A stretch of DNA of 12,883 bases from Clostridiales bacterium (lineage in GTDB: Bacteria > Bacillota > Clostridia > Lachnospirales > Lachnospiraceae). Where the stretch lies: contig JAHZAR010000043.1 of assembly GCA_019423835.1 (NCBI GenBank), positions 6,339 through 19,221 of the forward strand. The letters are read 5' to 3'. Shown in pieces: positions 1 through 6,711 of the stretch. Every line of letters starts with the position of its first letter. Position 1 is the stretch's first letter. The position numbers and the translations under genes were made by a program. The notes under the pieces were generated by a model. That model did not search any database. It was not told the origin of the DNA and worked only from the letters and a program-made list of their open reading frames with translations.

Positions 1-22
1 TCATCCCAGATTTCCTCCTCAT
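1..22 (-). CDS. First codons of a divergent gene (partial, runs off the left edge)
   Basis: Only the beginning is inside the window, so the product cannot be named. On the minus strand an ATG at 22-20 follows GGAGG by six bases, and a second in-frame ATG at 4-2 follows AGGAGG by nine bases; the visible residues would be MRRKSGM. A near-consensus leftward promoter at 170-142 supports a gene starting here. An alternative is that bases 1-114 are the end of a rightward gene: plus frame 1 is open to a TGA there, but its Ser-rich composition looks like an out-of-frame translation. I favour the divergent gene, with limited confidence. Confidence 0.4.
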
Positions 23-35
23 ATTCTGCCTCCGC

Positions 36-55
36 AAAAAAGCCCGATTTTTCGG
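36..55 (-). terminator. Small hairpin plus T6 just upstream of the divergent gene's ribosome binding site
   Basis: Read leftward, a four-base-pair stem (CCGA/TCGG, 55-52 with 47-44, loop of four) is followed by GC and six T residues (41-36), and then directly by the GGAGG ribosome binding site. The shape is that of a weak intrinsic terminator inside a 5' leader, so it may be an attenuator. The stem is short and could be coincidental. Confidence 0.3.
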
Positions 56-56
56 A

Positions 57-102
57 AAAGGCGCCCGCCAGGGGAACACTTTCCCCTGAAGCGAACGCCT
101 TT
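57..102. other. Long stable hairpin in the divergent leader
   Basis: Three stacked helices pair 57-63 with 96-102 (AAAGGCG/CGCCTTT), 66-68 with 91-93, and 69-76 with 81-88 (CAGGGGAA/TTCCCCTG), leaving a four-base loop, about 18 base pairs in all. In the leftward transcript it lies between the promoter at 170-142 and the start codon. In the rightward direction it is followed by a T-rich stretch and could instead end transcription from beyond the left edge. I do not recognise it as a named riboswitch. Confidence 0.55.
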
Positions 103-141
103 GTTCTCTCTTGAAATTGTATTTTCTGCAGTTTGGAATCA

Positions 142-170
142 TTTATACAGGAAAATGTCTCTGCTGTCAA
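142..170 (-). promoter_or_regulatory. Leftward sigma-A promoter for the divergent gene
   Basis: Minus strand TTGACA (170-165) and TATAAA (147-142) are separated by 17 bp, close to the vegetative consensus. Transcription would begin near 135, giving a leader of roughly 110-130 bases that contains the hairpins at 57-102 and 36-55. Confidence 0.7.
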
Positions 171-258
171 GAGTTTTTTTCCCGCTGTACGGGTTCTTCT
201 GATATTCCGCCGGCTGCCCGGGTCTGATAAATATACTCCATTTTTTTTCAAACAGCAG

Positions 259-287
259 TTGACAAATCTCTCTTAACGCGCTATAGT
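259..287 (+). promoter_or_regulatory. Sigma-A promoter of the glnN-asnB operon
   Basis: TTGACA (259-264) and TATAGT (282-287) are separated by exactly 17 bp, with a run of eight T residues at 241-248 that could act as an UP element. The predicted start is near 294, only a few bases before the terminator-like hairpin at 299-352. The glnN leader is therefore about 150 bases. The 88 bp between this and the leftward -35 box show no operator I can assign; I found no TGTNAN7TNACA (GlnR-type) site. Confidence 0.8.
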
Positions 288-298
288 ATCACCCAAAC

Positions 299-352
299 AA
301 ACGGCAAGGGCGCCGGCCAATGGTCAAAGTGCCCTCTGCCGTTTCTTTTTTT
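299..352 (+). terminator. Terminator-like hairpin in the glnN 5' leader (putative attenuator)
   Basis: Bases 299-306 (AAACGGCA) pair with 337-344 (TGCCGTTT), then 307-311 pair with 331-335 past a single bulged C. The inner segment can form another small stem (315-318 with 322-325). The hairpin is followed by C and seven T residues (346-352). This is a textbook intrinsic terminator by shape, yet it lies between a strong promoter and the glnN start codon, so it must either be read through under some condition or produce a short RNA of about 60 bases. A weak competing pairing of 341-345 with 357-361 is possible. Confidence 0.65.
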
Positions 353-406
353 GAGAGAAACCGCACGGTTCCTCTCCCAGTTCCCGCCCGGGCAGAGTGT
401 CCGGGC
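353..406 (+). other. Two further hairpins in the glnN leader
   Basis: Directly after the T tract, 353-362 pairs with 367-376 (one A/C mismatch, four-base loop), and 386-391 (GCCCGG) pairs with 401-406 (CCGGGC). Together with the hairpin at 299-352 they make the leader almost continuously structured up to the ribosome binding site near 431. I do not recognise a known RNA family, and the loops do not match the paired hexaloops expected for ANTAR targets. Confidence 0.45.
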
Positions 407-444
407 ATGACAGCTCATAATCTGAAAAAGAAGGAGGAGACATT

Positions 445-2538
445 ATGAAAAAACCTGACGCCATTTTCGGTTCTATGGTATTTGGAGAGAGCGCCATGAG
501 AGAGCGTCTTCCAAAGGACGTATACCGCCAGCTTCTTCGCACTATTCATGACGGGCGAAGCCTTGATCCCCAGATATCGGACGCAGTTGCCAACGCCATG
601 AAGGACTGGGCCCTGGAGCATGGAGCCACTCACTTTACTCACTGGTTTCAGCCCATGACAGGCATCACCGCTGAAAAACACGACAGCTTCATCACTCCCG
701 CCGGCGATGGAAAAATTATCATGGATTTTTCCGGCAAAGAGCTCATAAAGGGCGAGCCGGACGCCTCCTCTTTCCCTAACGGCGGACTGAGAGCTACCTT
801 TGAGGCAAGAGGGTACACGGCCTGGGATCCCACCTCATACGCCTTTATCAAAGACCGGGTGCTGTGCATTCCCACTGCGTTCTGTTCCTACGGCGGTGAG
901 GCCCTGGATAAGAAAACGCCTCTTCTCAGAAGCATGGAAGCTCTGAGCAGGCAGGCTGTCCGCATTCTGCGCCTCTTTGGCAATGACCGCGTATCCTGGG
1001 TGCGCCCCACCATCGGGGCAGAGCAGGAATATTTTCTTATCGATGAAGAGGTATTCCTGAAGCGCAGGGATCTGATCCTGACCGGCAGAACCCTGTTCGG
1101 CACCATGGCCCCCAAGGGACAGGAGCTGGACGATCACTACTTCGGTGCAGTCAAGCCCAGGGTACAGGCTTTTATGGACGAGCTGAATGAGGAGCTGTGG
1201 AAGCTGGGAATTCTGGCAAAGACAGAGCACAATGAGGTGGCCCCTGCACAGCATGAGCTGGCTCCCGTGTTTATCACCGCCAATGTAGCCATGGATCAGA
1301 ACCAGCTCACCATGGAGATGATGCAGAAGATTGCCAGACGCCACCATATGGTATGCCTGCTCCATGAAAAGCCCTTTGAGGGAATCAATGGAAGCGGCAA
1401 ACACGATAACTGGTCTCTCTGCGACAGCCTTGGAAATAATCTGCTGGAGCCCGGAAACACGCCTGGCAGCAATCTCCAGTTTCTTCTCTTTCTCTGTGCC
1501 GTAATAAAGGCCGTGGACGAGTATCAGGATCTCCTTCGTCTGAGCGTCGCCTCCGCAGGAAATGATCACCGCCTGGGCGCTAACGAAGCCCCTCCTGCCA
1601 TCGTTTCCATTTTCATCGGCTCCGATCTGGAAAAGGTGCTGGATTCCATTGAGAGGGACTGCCCCTATGACGGATGCGGTGAGAGGGAGTTTATGCGCGG
1701 CGCCCATGTGCTCCCCAGATTTCCAAGGGATACCACAGACAGAAACAGGACCTCCCCCTTTGCCTTCACAGGAAATAAGTTTGAATTCCGCATGCCAGGC
1801 TCCTCCTCCTCCCTCTCCGGCCCCAATATCATGCTGAACACAGCTGTGGCCGAGGAGCTCAGGCAGTTTGCCGATATTCTGGAACCGGCCGGGGATTTTG
1901 AGGCAGCTCTCCACGCCCTGCTGAAACATACCATCTCTGAGCATAAGCGGATTATTTTCAACGGGAACGGCTACGATGAGAGCTGGATCGCAGAGGCCAG
2001 GGCGCGCGGACTCCTGAACCTGAAAACTACCCCGGACGCTGTATCACATTTTACAGATGAGAAAAATTTGGCTCTCTTTTCCGCACACAGGGTGTTCAGT
2101 GAGGCAGAGGCAAAAGCCCGCTGTGAAATCATGTTTGAGAATTATGTAAAGGTCCTGAATATCGAAGCGCTGACCATGAGCGAGATGGTTCTCCGGGATA
2201 TTCTCCCGGCTGTATCCCGCTTTTCCGGAGAGCTGGCAGCGGCGGCCAAAAGAAAGGCTCTGCTGCCCTCCCAGGCTCCGTCTGGCTATGAGAGCGCAGT
2301 CACAGTGCAGCTGTCCTCTCTCACTGATCAGGCTTTTGAAGAAGTGAACGAGCTGGAAAACCGGCTGAGCGAAGCGAAAGAAAAGACGGAGCTCTGTGAA
2401 CAGGCCTTTTACTACCGTGACAGAATTGTGCCTGCCATGGAGGCTCTGCGCTCCACGGTAGACCGCATGGAAGGTCTGACCGATTCCAATGCATGGCCTT
2501 ATCCGTCGTACAGCGATATCATATTCAGTGTGAAATAG
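445..2538 (+). CDS. glnN: Type III glutamine synthetase
   Basis: Makes L-glutamine from glutamate, ammonia and ATP in the cytoplasm, the main route of ammonia assimilation. At 697 residues it has the length of the GSIII family, well above GSI/GSII. Visible motifs include THFTHWFQPMTG (63-73), the GSIII-specific NGGLRATFEARGY (112-124), the metal/glutamate-binding GAEQEYF (191-197), NEVAPAQHELAP (263-274), NGSGKHDNWS (315-324), and GNDHRLGANEAPP (372-384), followed by a helical C-terminal region. The ATG at 445 follows AAGGAGGAG with good spacing. It is first in an operon with asnB and is preceded by a structured leader with a terminator-like hairpin, so expression is probably controlled by readthrough as well as initiation. 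All conserved blocks I can check appear intact. Confidence 0.97.
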   Translation: MKKPDAIFGSMVFGESAMRERLPKDVYRQLLRTIHDGRSLDPQISDAVANAMKDWALEHGATHFTHWFQPMTGITAEKHDSFITPAGDGKIIMDFSGKELIKGEPDASSFPNGGLRATFEARGYTAWDPTSYAFIKDRVLCIPTAFCSYGGEALDKKTPLLRSMEALSRQAVRILRLFGNDRVSWVRPTIGAEQEYFLIDEEVFLKRRDLILTGRTLFGTMAPKGQELDDHYFGAVKPRVQAFMDELNEELWKLGILAKTEHNEVAPAQHELAPVFITANVAMDQNQLTMEMMQKIARRHHMVCLLHEKPFEGINGSGKHDNWSLCDSLGNNLLEPGNTPGSNLQFLLFLCAVIKAVDEYQDLLRLSVASAGNDHRLGANEAPPAIVSIFIGSDLEKVLDSIERDCPYDGCGEREFMRGAHVLPRFPRDTTDRNRTSPFAFTGNKFEFRMPGSSSSLSGPNIMLNTAVAEELRQFADILEPAGDFEAALHALLKHTISEHKRIIFNGNGYDESWIAEARARGLLNLKTTPDAVSHFTDEKNLALFSAHRVFSEAEAKARCEIMFENYVKVLNIEALTMSEMVLRDILPAVSRFSGELAAAAKRKALLPSQAPSGYESAVTVQLSSLTDQAFEEVNELENRLSEAKEKTELCEQAFYYRDRIVPAMEALRSTVDRMEGLTDSNAWPYPSYSDIIFSVK

Positions 2539-2548
2539 GAGGTTTGAT

Positions 2549-4192
2549 ATGTGCTCAATTATGTGCTGCTGCAGGGCCGGAGCCGACAGGGAGGAATTTT
2601 CCTCCCTCTTTGACCGCTCGGAAGAGAGAGGCCCTGATGATACAAGAATTGTGGATACCGGCTATGGCCTGATAGGCTTTAAACGGCTGGCGATTATGGG
2701 GCTCTCCCCCGAAGGTATGCAGCCCTTTTCAGATGAAGGCATCTGTGTCGCCTGCAACGGCGAACTGTATGGTTTCCGCCCTGTCCGGGAAGCCCTGATA
2801 AAAGAAGGCTGGGAGTTTAAGAGCAGCAGCGACTGCGAACTTCTTCTGCCGCTGTATAAAAAATACGGAACCGACATGTTCCGGCTCTTAGACGCTGAGT
2901 TTGCGCTTGTTCTGTTCGACAAAGCTTCCGGCTCCTTCCTCGCAGCCAGAGATCCCTTCGGCATCCGTCCCCTTTTTTACGGATATGACAGCGAGGGAGC
3001 TGTCTGCTTTGCAAGCGAGGCAAGATGCCTCGTAGGCCTGTGCCGCAGAATTCTGCCCTTTCCCCCTGGCTGCTACTACAAGGACGGCGCTTTCGTAAGA
3101 TACAGGGATGTGTCCGCTCCATCAGCGGACAGCATTTTTTCCCACCGCTTCCCCTCTCCTTTCCACCCGGATGAGGAACATCTGTCCGACCCCTCTGAAG
3201 ATTTAGATGCCATCTGCCGAAACATCAGGTGCCTTCTCACAGACGGCGTAAAAAAGAGGCTGGATTCAGACGCTCCCATGGGATTTCTGCTGAGCGGAGG
3301 GCTGGATTCCTCCCTTGTGTGCGCCATCGCTTCCCGCCTGCTCGGCCATCCCATCCGCACCTTTGCCATCGGAATGGACGGGGATGCCATTGACCTCAAA
3401 TATGCCCGTGAGGCCGCCGAATACATCGGAAGCGATCACACGGAAATACTCATAAGCCGCGAGGATGTGATCCGTGCGCTGGAACCGGTAATTTCCATAC
3501 TGGGCACCTATGACATTACCACAATCCGTGCTTCCATCGGAATGTATCTGCTCTGTCGGGAAATTCACAGGACAACGAATATCCGTGTTCTGATGACAGG
3601 GGAAATCTCTGATGAACTGTTCGGCTATAAATACACGGATTTTGCCCCTGACGGCGCCGCCTTCCAGGCAGAAAGCCAGAAACGGGTGAGGGAGCTGCAT
3701 CTGTACGACGTGTTGAGAGCTGACCGGTGTATCAGCGACAATTCCATGGAGGGCCGCGTTCCTTTCGGAGATCTGGCTTTTGCGGAATACGTCATGAGCA
3801 TTGACCCTGAAAAAAAGAGAAATGTATATGGAAAGGGCAAGTATCTGCTGCGCCGGGCATTTCTGGACTCCGGCCTTCTCCCTGAGGACCTCCTGATGCG
3901 CGAAAAGGCCGCATTCTCTGACGCGGTAGGCCATTCCATGGTGGATTATCTGAAGGAGTATGCGGACAGCTGCTATACCGACAGCGAATTTTCATCCAAA
4001 GCCGCCTCCTTTGCCTTCTGCCCGCCCTTCACGAAGGAATCTCTCCTATACCGGGAGATCTTTGAGCGTCACTATCCTGGCCAGGCGGAAATGATCCCGG
4101 GCTACTGGATGCCGAATCAGAGCTGGGAGGGCTGCCGTGTAAACGACCCCTCCGCCCGGTATCTGTCCAACTACGGCGACAGCGGGAAATAG
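2549..4192 (+). CDS. asnB: Asparagine synthetase, glutamine-hydrolysing
   Basis: Transfers the amide nitrogen of glutamine to aspartate with ATP, yielding asparagine, glutamate, AMP and pyrophosphate. The 547-residue protein has an N-terminal class II glutaminase domain beginning MCSIM, with Cys2 as nucleophile after Met removal. That domain also shows KRLAIMGLSPEGMQPF (45-60), CNGELYG (69-75) and ARDPFGIRPLFYG (133-145). The C-terminal synthetase domain has the pyrophosphate loop LLSGGLDSS (247-255) and GEISDELFGY (351-360). Its AGGAGG overlaps the glnN stop codon and the start is 10 bases downstream, so the two genes are cotranscribed and probably translationally coupled. GlnN supplies the glutamine that AsnB uses. 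The window does not show whether it has another acceptor; sequence and length fit ordinary AsnB. Confidence 0.95.
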   Translation: MCSIMCCCRAGADREEFSSLFDRSEERGPDDTRIVDTGYGLIGFKRLAIMGLSPEGMQPFSDEGICVACNGELYGFRPVREALIKEGWEFKSSSDCELLLPLYKKYGTDMFRLLDAEFALVLFDKASGSFLAARDPFGIRPLFYGYDSEGAVCFASEARCLVGLCRRILPFPPGCYYKDGAFVRYRDVSAPSADSIFSHRFPSPFHPDEEHLSDPSEDLDAICRNIRCLLTDGVKKRLDSDAPMGFLLSGGLDSSLVCAIASRLLGHPIRTFAIGMDGDAIDLKYAREAAEYIGSDHTEILISREDVIRALEPVISILGTYDITTIRASIGMYLLCREIHRTTNIRVLMTGEISDELFGYKYTDFAPDGAAFQAESQKRVRELHLYDVLRADRCISDNSMEGRVPFGDLAFAEYVMSIDPEKKRNVYGKGKYLLRRAFLDSGLLPEDLLMREKAAFSDAVGHSMVDYLKEYADSCYTDSEFSSKAASFAFCPPFTKESLLYREIFERHYPGQAEMIPGYWMPNQSWEGCRVNDPSARYLSNYGDSGK

Positions 4193-4194
4193 CG

Positions 4195-4230
4195 GGAGCA
4201 GGAAAGGCTTCTCCGCACATTTCCTACTCC
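4195..4230. terminator. Possible shared terminator between convergent genes
   Basis: Bases 4195-4205 pair with 4220-4230 around a 14-base loop with one C/A mismatch (GGAG, mismatch, AGGAAA). It lies between the asnB stop and the stop of the convergent gene, overlapping the latter. No T tract follows on either side, so terminator function is only a suggestion from position. Confidence 0.35.
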
Positions 4231-5255
4231 TGTCCTTCCTCTGTCCCAGCGTCCGTCAGCTGTTCCACCAGCGCTTCCATCTCCTCCAAATCGCTGTGCA
4301 CAAGAGGGATATCACACTTTTTGCAGGTATCAGTCAGAGCCGCAAAGATCCAGGGATTTCTGGCGTAAATGGTGCGCGGCCTTCCATTCTTCATCACATA
4401 GGTGAGCAGGAAATGAAGGATTGCGTTTACCTCGCTGTCCCTGGGCTCTAAAACCTGCATATTGGCAATTTTCCTGCTTCGTTTATCCATAACCAGAAAG
4501 GCGCGGGGGAAAAAGGGCTTGTCATAGCCCTCCTCCATCACCTCCGCATTCATATAGAACAGATCCATACACAGTTCATAGATGCTCCTGGGTCTGGACT
4601 TCACAGCCTCTAACTGATCCTGGCTTCTCAGCCTTGCAAGGGGATACTTTCTGTTTCCGTCAGGTACAGGCGCAGAATAGTTTCTCCACTCTCCTGTCTC
4701 ACTGTCATAGGAACGCCACAGGTGCTCCCCCCTCTCATATCGGATCTTTACCTTTCCGGACTTCACATCACCTGCCGCCTCGCACAGCTCCCACAGGGCC
4801 TGGGCCATAACGGACACCTGCCTTTCGTCAGGAGTCCACGGCGAATAGGCCTTCTCGAAAGCGAGGAAGCAGGGCCATTTGCCTCTGCCGCGGAAGGAAA
4901 GATTCAGCTCCTTTATCCTGTCCCGCTGTTCCTTCGGCACATCCTCCCGGTCCACGAAGCTTAAGGAGACACACTGCTGTTCCCTGAGCGCAAAAACACT
5001 GAAGGGTCCTTCCTCTCCTCTGGTTCCTTCCAGAAGATCAAAGTCCTCCAGCCCTCTCTCTCCCTCATACATCGTCACTCCGCAGCCGGCAACTCCCCGG
5101 CCTGTAATACTCATAAACACCGGTTCTCTTTTATCCTTCAGCTGTATCGCCACCAGATCCGTATCCCAGAAATTCTCCCAGGGAGCAAGTTCCATCAGAC
5201 GAACGGCAGCTTTATACAGAAATTTCCACAATTCCAGGGAGGCTTCTCTTCTCAT
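4224..5255 (-). CDS. Uncharacterised two-domain protein (DUF7309/DUF6930-like)
   Basis: A 343-residue soluble protein without signal peptide or membrane segments. From memory it resembles proteins with an N-terminal DUF7309 (about residues 5-190) and C-terminal DUF6930 (about 210-335); this is tentative and no biochemical role is known to me. The N-terminal part starts LWKFLYKAAVRLMEL and contains a hydrophobic core region VFMSITGRGVAGCGV. The C-terminal part contains PRAFLVMDKRSRKI and the segment RPRTIYARNPWIFAALTD, followed by a short CKKC motif and an acidic tail. There are too few cysteines to propose a metal site with confidence. The ATG at 5255 has AGAGGG seven bases upstream. The gene is convergent with asnB and 108 bp from the yczE-like gene; I see no clear promoter in that gap, so it may be the last gene of the marR unit. 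Confidence 0.8.
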   Translation of the reverse strand: MRREASLELWKFLYKAAVRLMELAPWENFWDTDLVAIQLKDKREPVFMSITGRGVAGCGVTMYEGERGLEDFDLLEGTRGEEGPFSVFALREQQCVSLSFVDREDVPKEQRDRIKELNLSFRGRGKWPCFLAFEKAYSPWTPDERQVSVMAQALWELCEAAGDVKSGKVKIRYERGEHLWRSYDSETGEWRNYSAPVPDGNRKYPLARLRSQDQLEAVKSRPRSIYELCMDLFYMNAEVMEEGYDKPFFPRAFLVMDKRSRKIANMQVLEPRDSEVNAILHFLLTYVMKNGRPRTIYARNPWIFAALTDTCKKCDIPLVHSDLEEMEALVEQLTDAGTEEGQE

Positions 5256-5363
5256 TATCTATCCCTCTCTTTTCAGTACTGTCACTTCTATTTACCCCTC
5301 TCCATCTGCCTGGCCGCCTGAAAAAACAGGCAGCTCAGAGCTTCCGGCGGGCATGCAGTTCTA

Positions 5364-6044
5364 TTATGGCACAAAATTTGCAGATGGACAAGAAGCAGAT
5401 GCAGCCAGATCTCTTATTTTCCGGACTGCAGGGAGATGAAGGTTAACAATATTTACAAATTTTCCCACTGTAAGGGCCGAGACCACGGTGCCGAGGCCGA
5501 CGCCGTTCAGCCTTCCAAAAAACAGGAAGGACAGAGCCGAGGCAATTACAATCAGGCTGACATCAAAATAGACCTTCACAGAGCCAAATTTAAGTCCCGT
5601 AGTCTGAGAAATTGCGCGCACTGCCCCTTCTCCGGGAACCATCAGCACGTCAGGGGCTACCTCAATGCTGATTCCGACAGCCAGTATGACGCATCCTGCC
5701 AGAAGGCTTACGATTCTGAGCCAGAACGCCTCCGGCTGGAAAAAAGAGAGCAGCGTCATGCTCACATCGATCAGCACACTAAACAGCACATTGACTGCTA
5801 CCTGGAGAAACTGTACCGGCTGAAAATTCTTTTTCAAAAGCACAGCCTGAATCAGAATAAACAGCAGGTTTACAAGAAAGGTTGTCATGCCAAAGCTGAC
5901 AGATGGGAACTGGAGGCTTAAGACATAGGGAACGCTGGAAATCTGGGAGGTTCCCAGAGCGCTTTTTGTGATGAAGGCAACACCGAAAGAGTTGATCGCC
6001 ACTCCGAGTATAAAGTATAAATAACGCATTAGTATCTGTTTCAT
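5364..6044 (-). CDS. YczE/YyaS/YitT-type integral membrane protein
   Basis: A 226-residue membrane protein with about six hydrophobic spans (roughly residues 6-26, 51-70, 82-102, 108-128, 157-177, 182-202) and short loops. The LMVPGEG segment (134-140) and the opening pattern GVAFITKSALGTS are typical of the YczE branch of the YitT superfamily. Members are found across Firmicutes; the substrate or activity is unknown, and transport or a membrane regulatory role has only been suggested. Its ATG overlaps the stop of the upstream marR gene (ATGA, bases 6044-6041), so translation is coupled. This makes it the likely regulated target of that repressor. The C-terminal tail after residue 205 is polar and probably outside the membrane. 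Confidence 0.85.
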   Translation of the reverse strand: MKQILMRYLYFILGVAINSFGVAFITKSALGTSQISSVPYVLSLQFPSVSFGMTTFLVNLLFILIQAVLLKKNFQPVQFLQVAVNVLFSVLIDVSMTLLSFFQPEAFWLRIVSLLAGCVILAVGISIEVAPDVLMVPGEGAVRAISQTTGLKFGSVKVYFDVSLIVIASALSFLFFGRLNGVGLGTVVSALTVGKFVNIVNLHLPAVRKIRDLAASASCPSANFVP

Positions 6045-6469
6045 TCGGTCTCATCCTCCAGGTTTGCTATAATTTTATTCAATGTAGAGAGAAAGTCTGC
6101 CCTTTCACTGGCAGAAATTCCCTGAAAGGCCTTCTCGTCCGTTTCAGAAAAAATCCTTTTCACTTCTCTGGCAGCCTGCTCTCCCTTTGGCGTTAAAAAA
6201 ATATGATATGCCCTTCTGTCAGCCGGGCTTCCGCTTTTCACAAGCAGTCCCTCCCGTTCCATCCGGGCCAGCAGGCTTGTCATCGTCGATTTGTCGAGCA
6301 CGCAGCCCCGGCATATATCCTTTGCGATGCAGCCGTTGTTTTCTTCTACATATTCCAGAATCTTAGGCTGTCCCGGAAGCAGCGGAAGCCTCGATGTTCT
6401 CTGAACAATCCGCTTATTGCAGTGGTGAAAGGCTCTGAGCAGCAGAACATGCAGTTCTTCATTCAGCAT
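6041..6469 (-). CDS. MarR-family transcriptional repressor
   Basis: A 142-residue winged-helix DNA-binding protein acting as a dimer, usually released from its operator by a small phenolic, lipophilic or oxidising ligand. The recognition helix region (KDICRGCVLDKSTMTSLLARMEREG, about 50-74) and the wing SPADRRAYHIFLTPKG (81-96) are characteristic. Two cysteines at 53 and 56, at the front of the recognition helix region, could make it redox responsive, but this is inference. The start at 6469 has AAGGAGG seven bases upstream. A closer ATG at 6473-6471 is out of frame and stops after four codons, which may slightly dampen initiation. A 28-bp palindrome in its promoter indicates autoregulation, and the membrane protein gene overlaps its stop. 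Confidence 0.93.
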   Translation of the reverse strand: MLNEELHVLLLRAFHHCNKRIVQRTSRLPLLPGQPKILEYVEENNGCIAKDICRGCVLDKSTMTSLLARMEREGLLVKSGSPADRRAYHIFLTPKGEQAAREVKRIFSETDEKAFQGISASERADFLSTLNKIIANLEDETE

Positions 6470-6482
6470 TCATTTTCCTCCT

Positions 6483-6510
6483 TTATATAGTTTGATATCA
6501 AACTATATAA
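6483..6510. promoter_or_regulatory. 28-bp perfect palindromic operator of the MarR repressor
   Basis: The sequence is perfectly self-complementary around the centre between 6496 and 6497, with core TAGTTTGATATCAAACTA and outer TTATA/TATAA arms. It spans the 3' edge of the -10 box, the predicted transcription start near 6500 and the region up to the AAGGAGG of the marR gene. A bound dimer would therefore block both polymerase and the start site. AT-rich dyads containing TTTGATATCAAA are typical of MarR-family sites. Confidence 0.85.
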
Positions 6511-6535
6511 TAGGACAAAATTCCCCCTTCTGCAA
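6507..6535 (-). promoter_or_regulatory. Promoter of the marR-yczE pair
   Basis: Minus strand TTGCAG (6535-6530) and TATTAT (6512-6507) are 17 bp apart. The -10 matches five of six consensus bases; the -35 is weak (three of six). The -10 overlaps the operator palindrome by four bases, as expected for a steric repressor. Confidence 0.6.
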
Positions 6536-6672
6536 GTACTTTTTGCACAAACAGGTAACGGAGGGCCCAAACATCTGTCCTGCTCTTCCTGTCCCCTTCT
6601 CTCTTCGTTCAAAACCGCCCGGAGTCCTTCGTCTCCTGAAAAAAGGCCAGGCAAAGACCTCCCATACAGATA

Positions 6673-6695
6673 CAGGCCGCCGAAACGGCGGCCTG
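6673..6695. terminator. GC-rich hairpin after the flavoprotein gene
   Basis: A perfect 10-bp stem (CAGGCCGCCG with CGGCGGCCTG) encloses a three-base loop, 17 bases beyond the flavoprotein stop codon. No T tract follows in either direction close by; leftward, the next run of six T residues is about 30 bases further on. Position suggests the end of the reductase operon or protection of the 3' end of its message. Confidence 0.5.
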
Positions 6696-6711
6696 CCAGG
6701 GCAATGGGTCC

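Noticed and set aside
835..1944. Long open frame (about 369 codons) antisense to glnN
   Set aside because: It lies wholly opposite conserved glutamine synthetase motifs, resembles no family, and arises from GC-biased codon use on the coding strand.
3266..3934. Open frame of about 222 codons antisense to asnB
   Set aside because: Complementary to the conserved synthetase domain, with no recognisable motifs.
5300..5340. Hairpin GCCTG-A6-CAGGC as terminator of the membrane protein gene
   Set aside because: The stem is only five base pairs and the T run on the relevant strand is in the loop, not after the stem.
5436..5921. Plus-strand open frame of 161 codons
   Set aside because: Antisense to the membrane protein gene, whose hydrophobic spans and coupled start are convincing; the plus-strand product is polar and low complexity.
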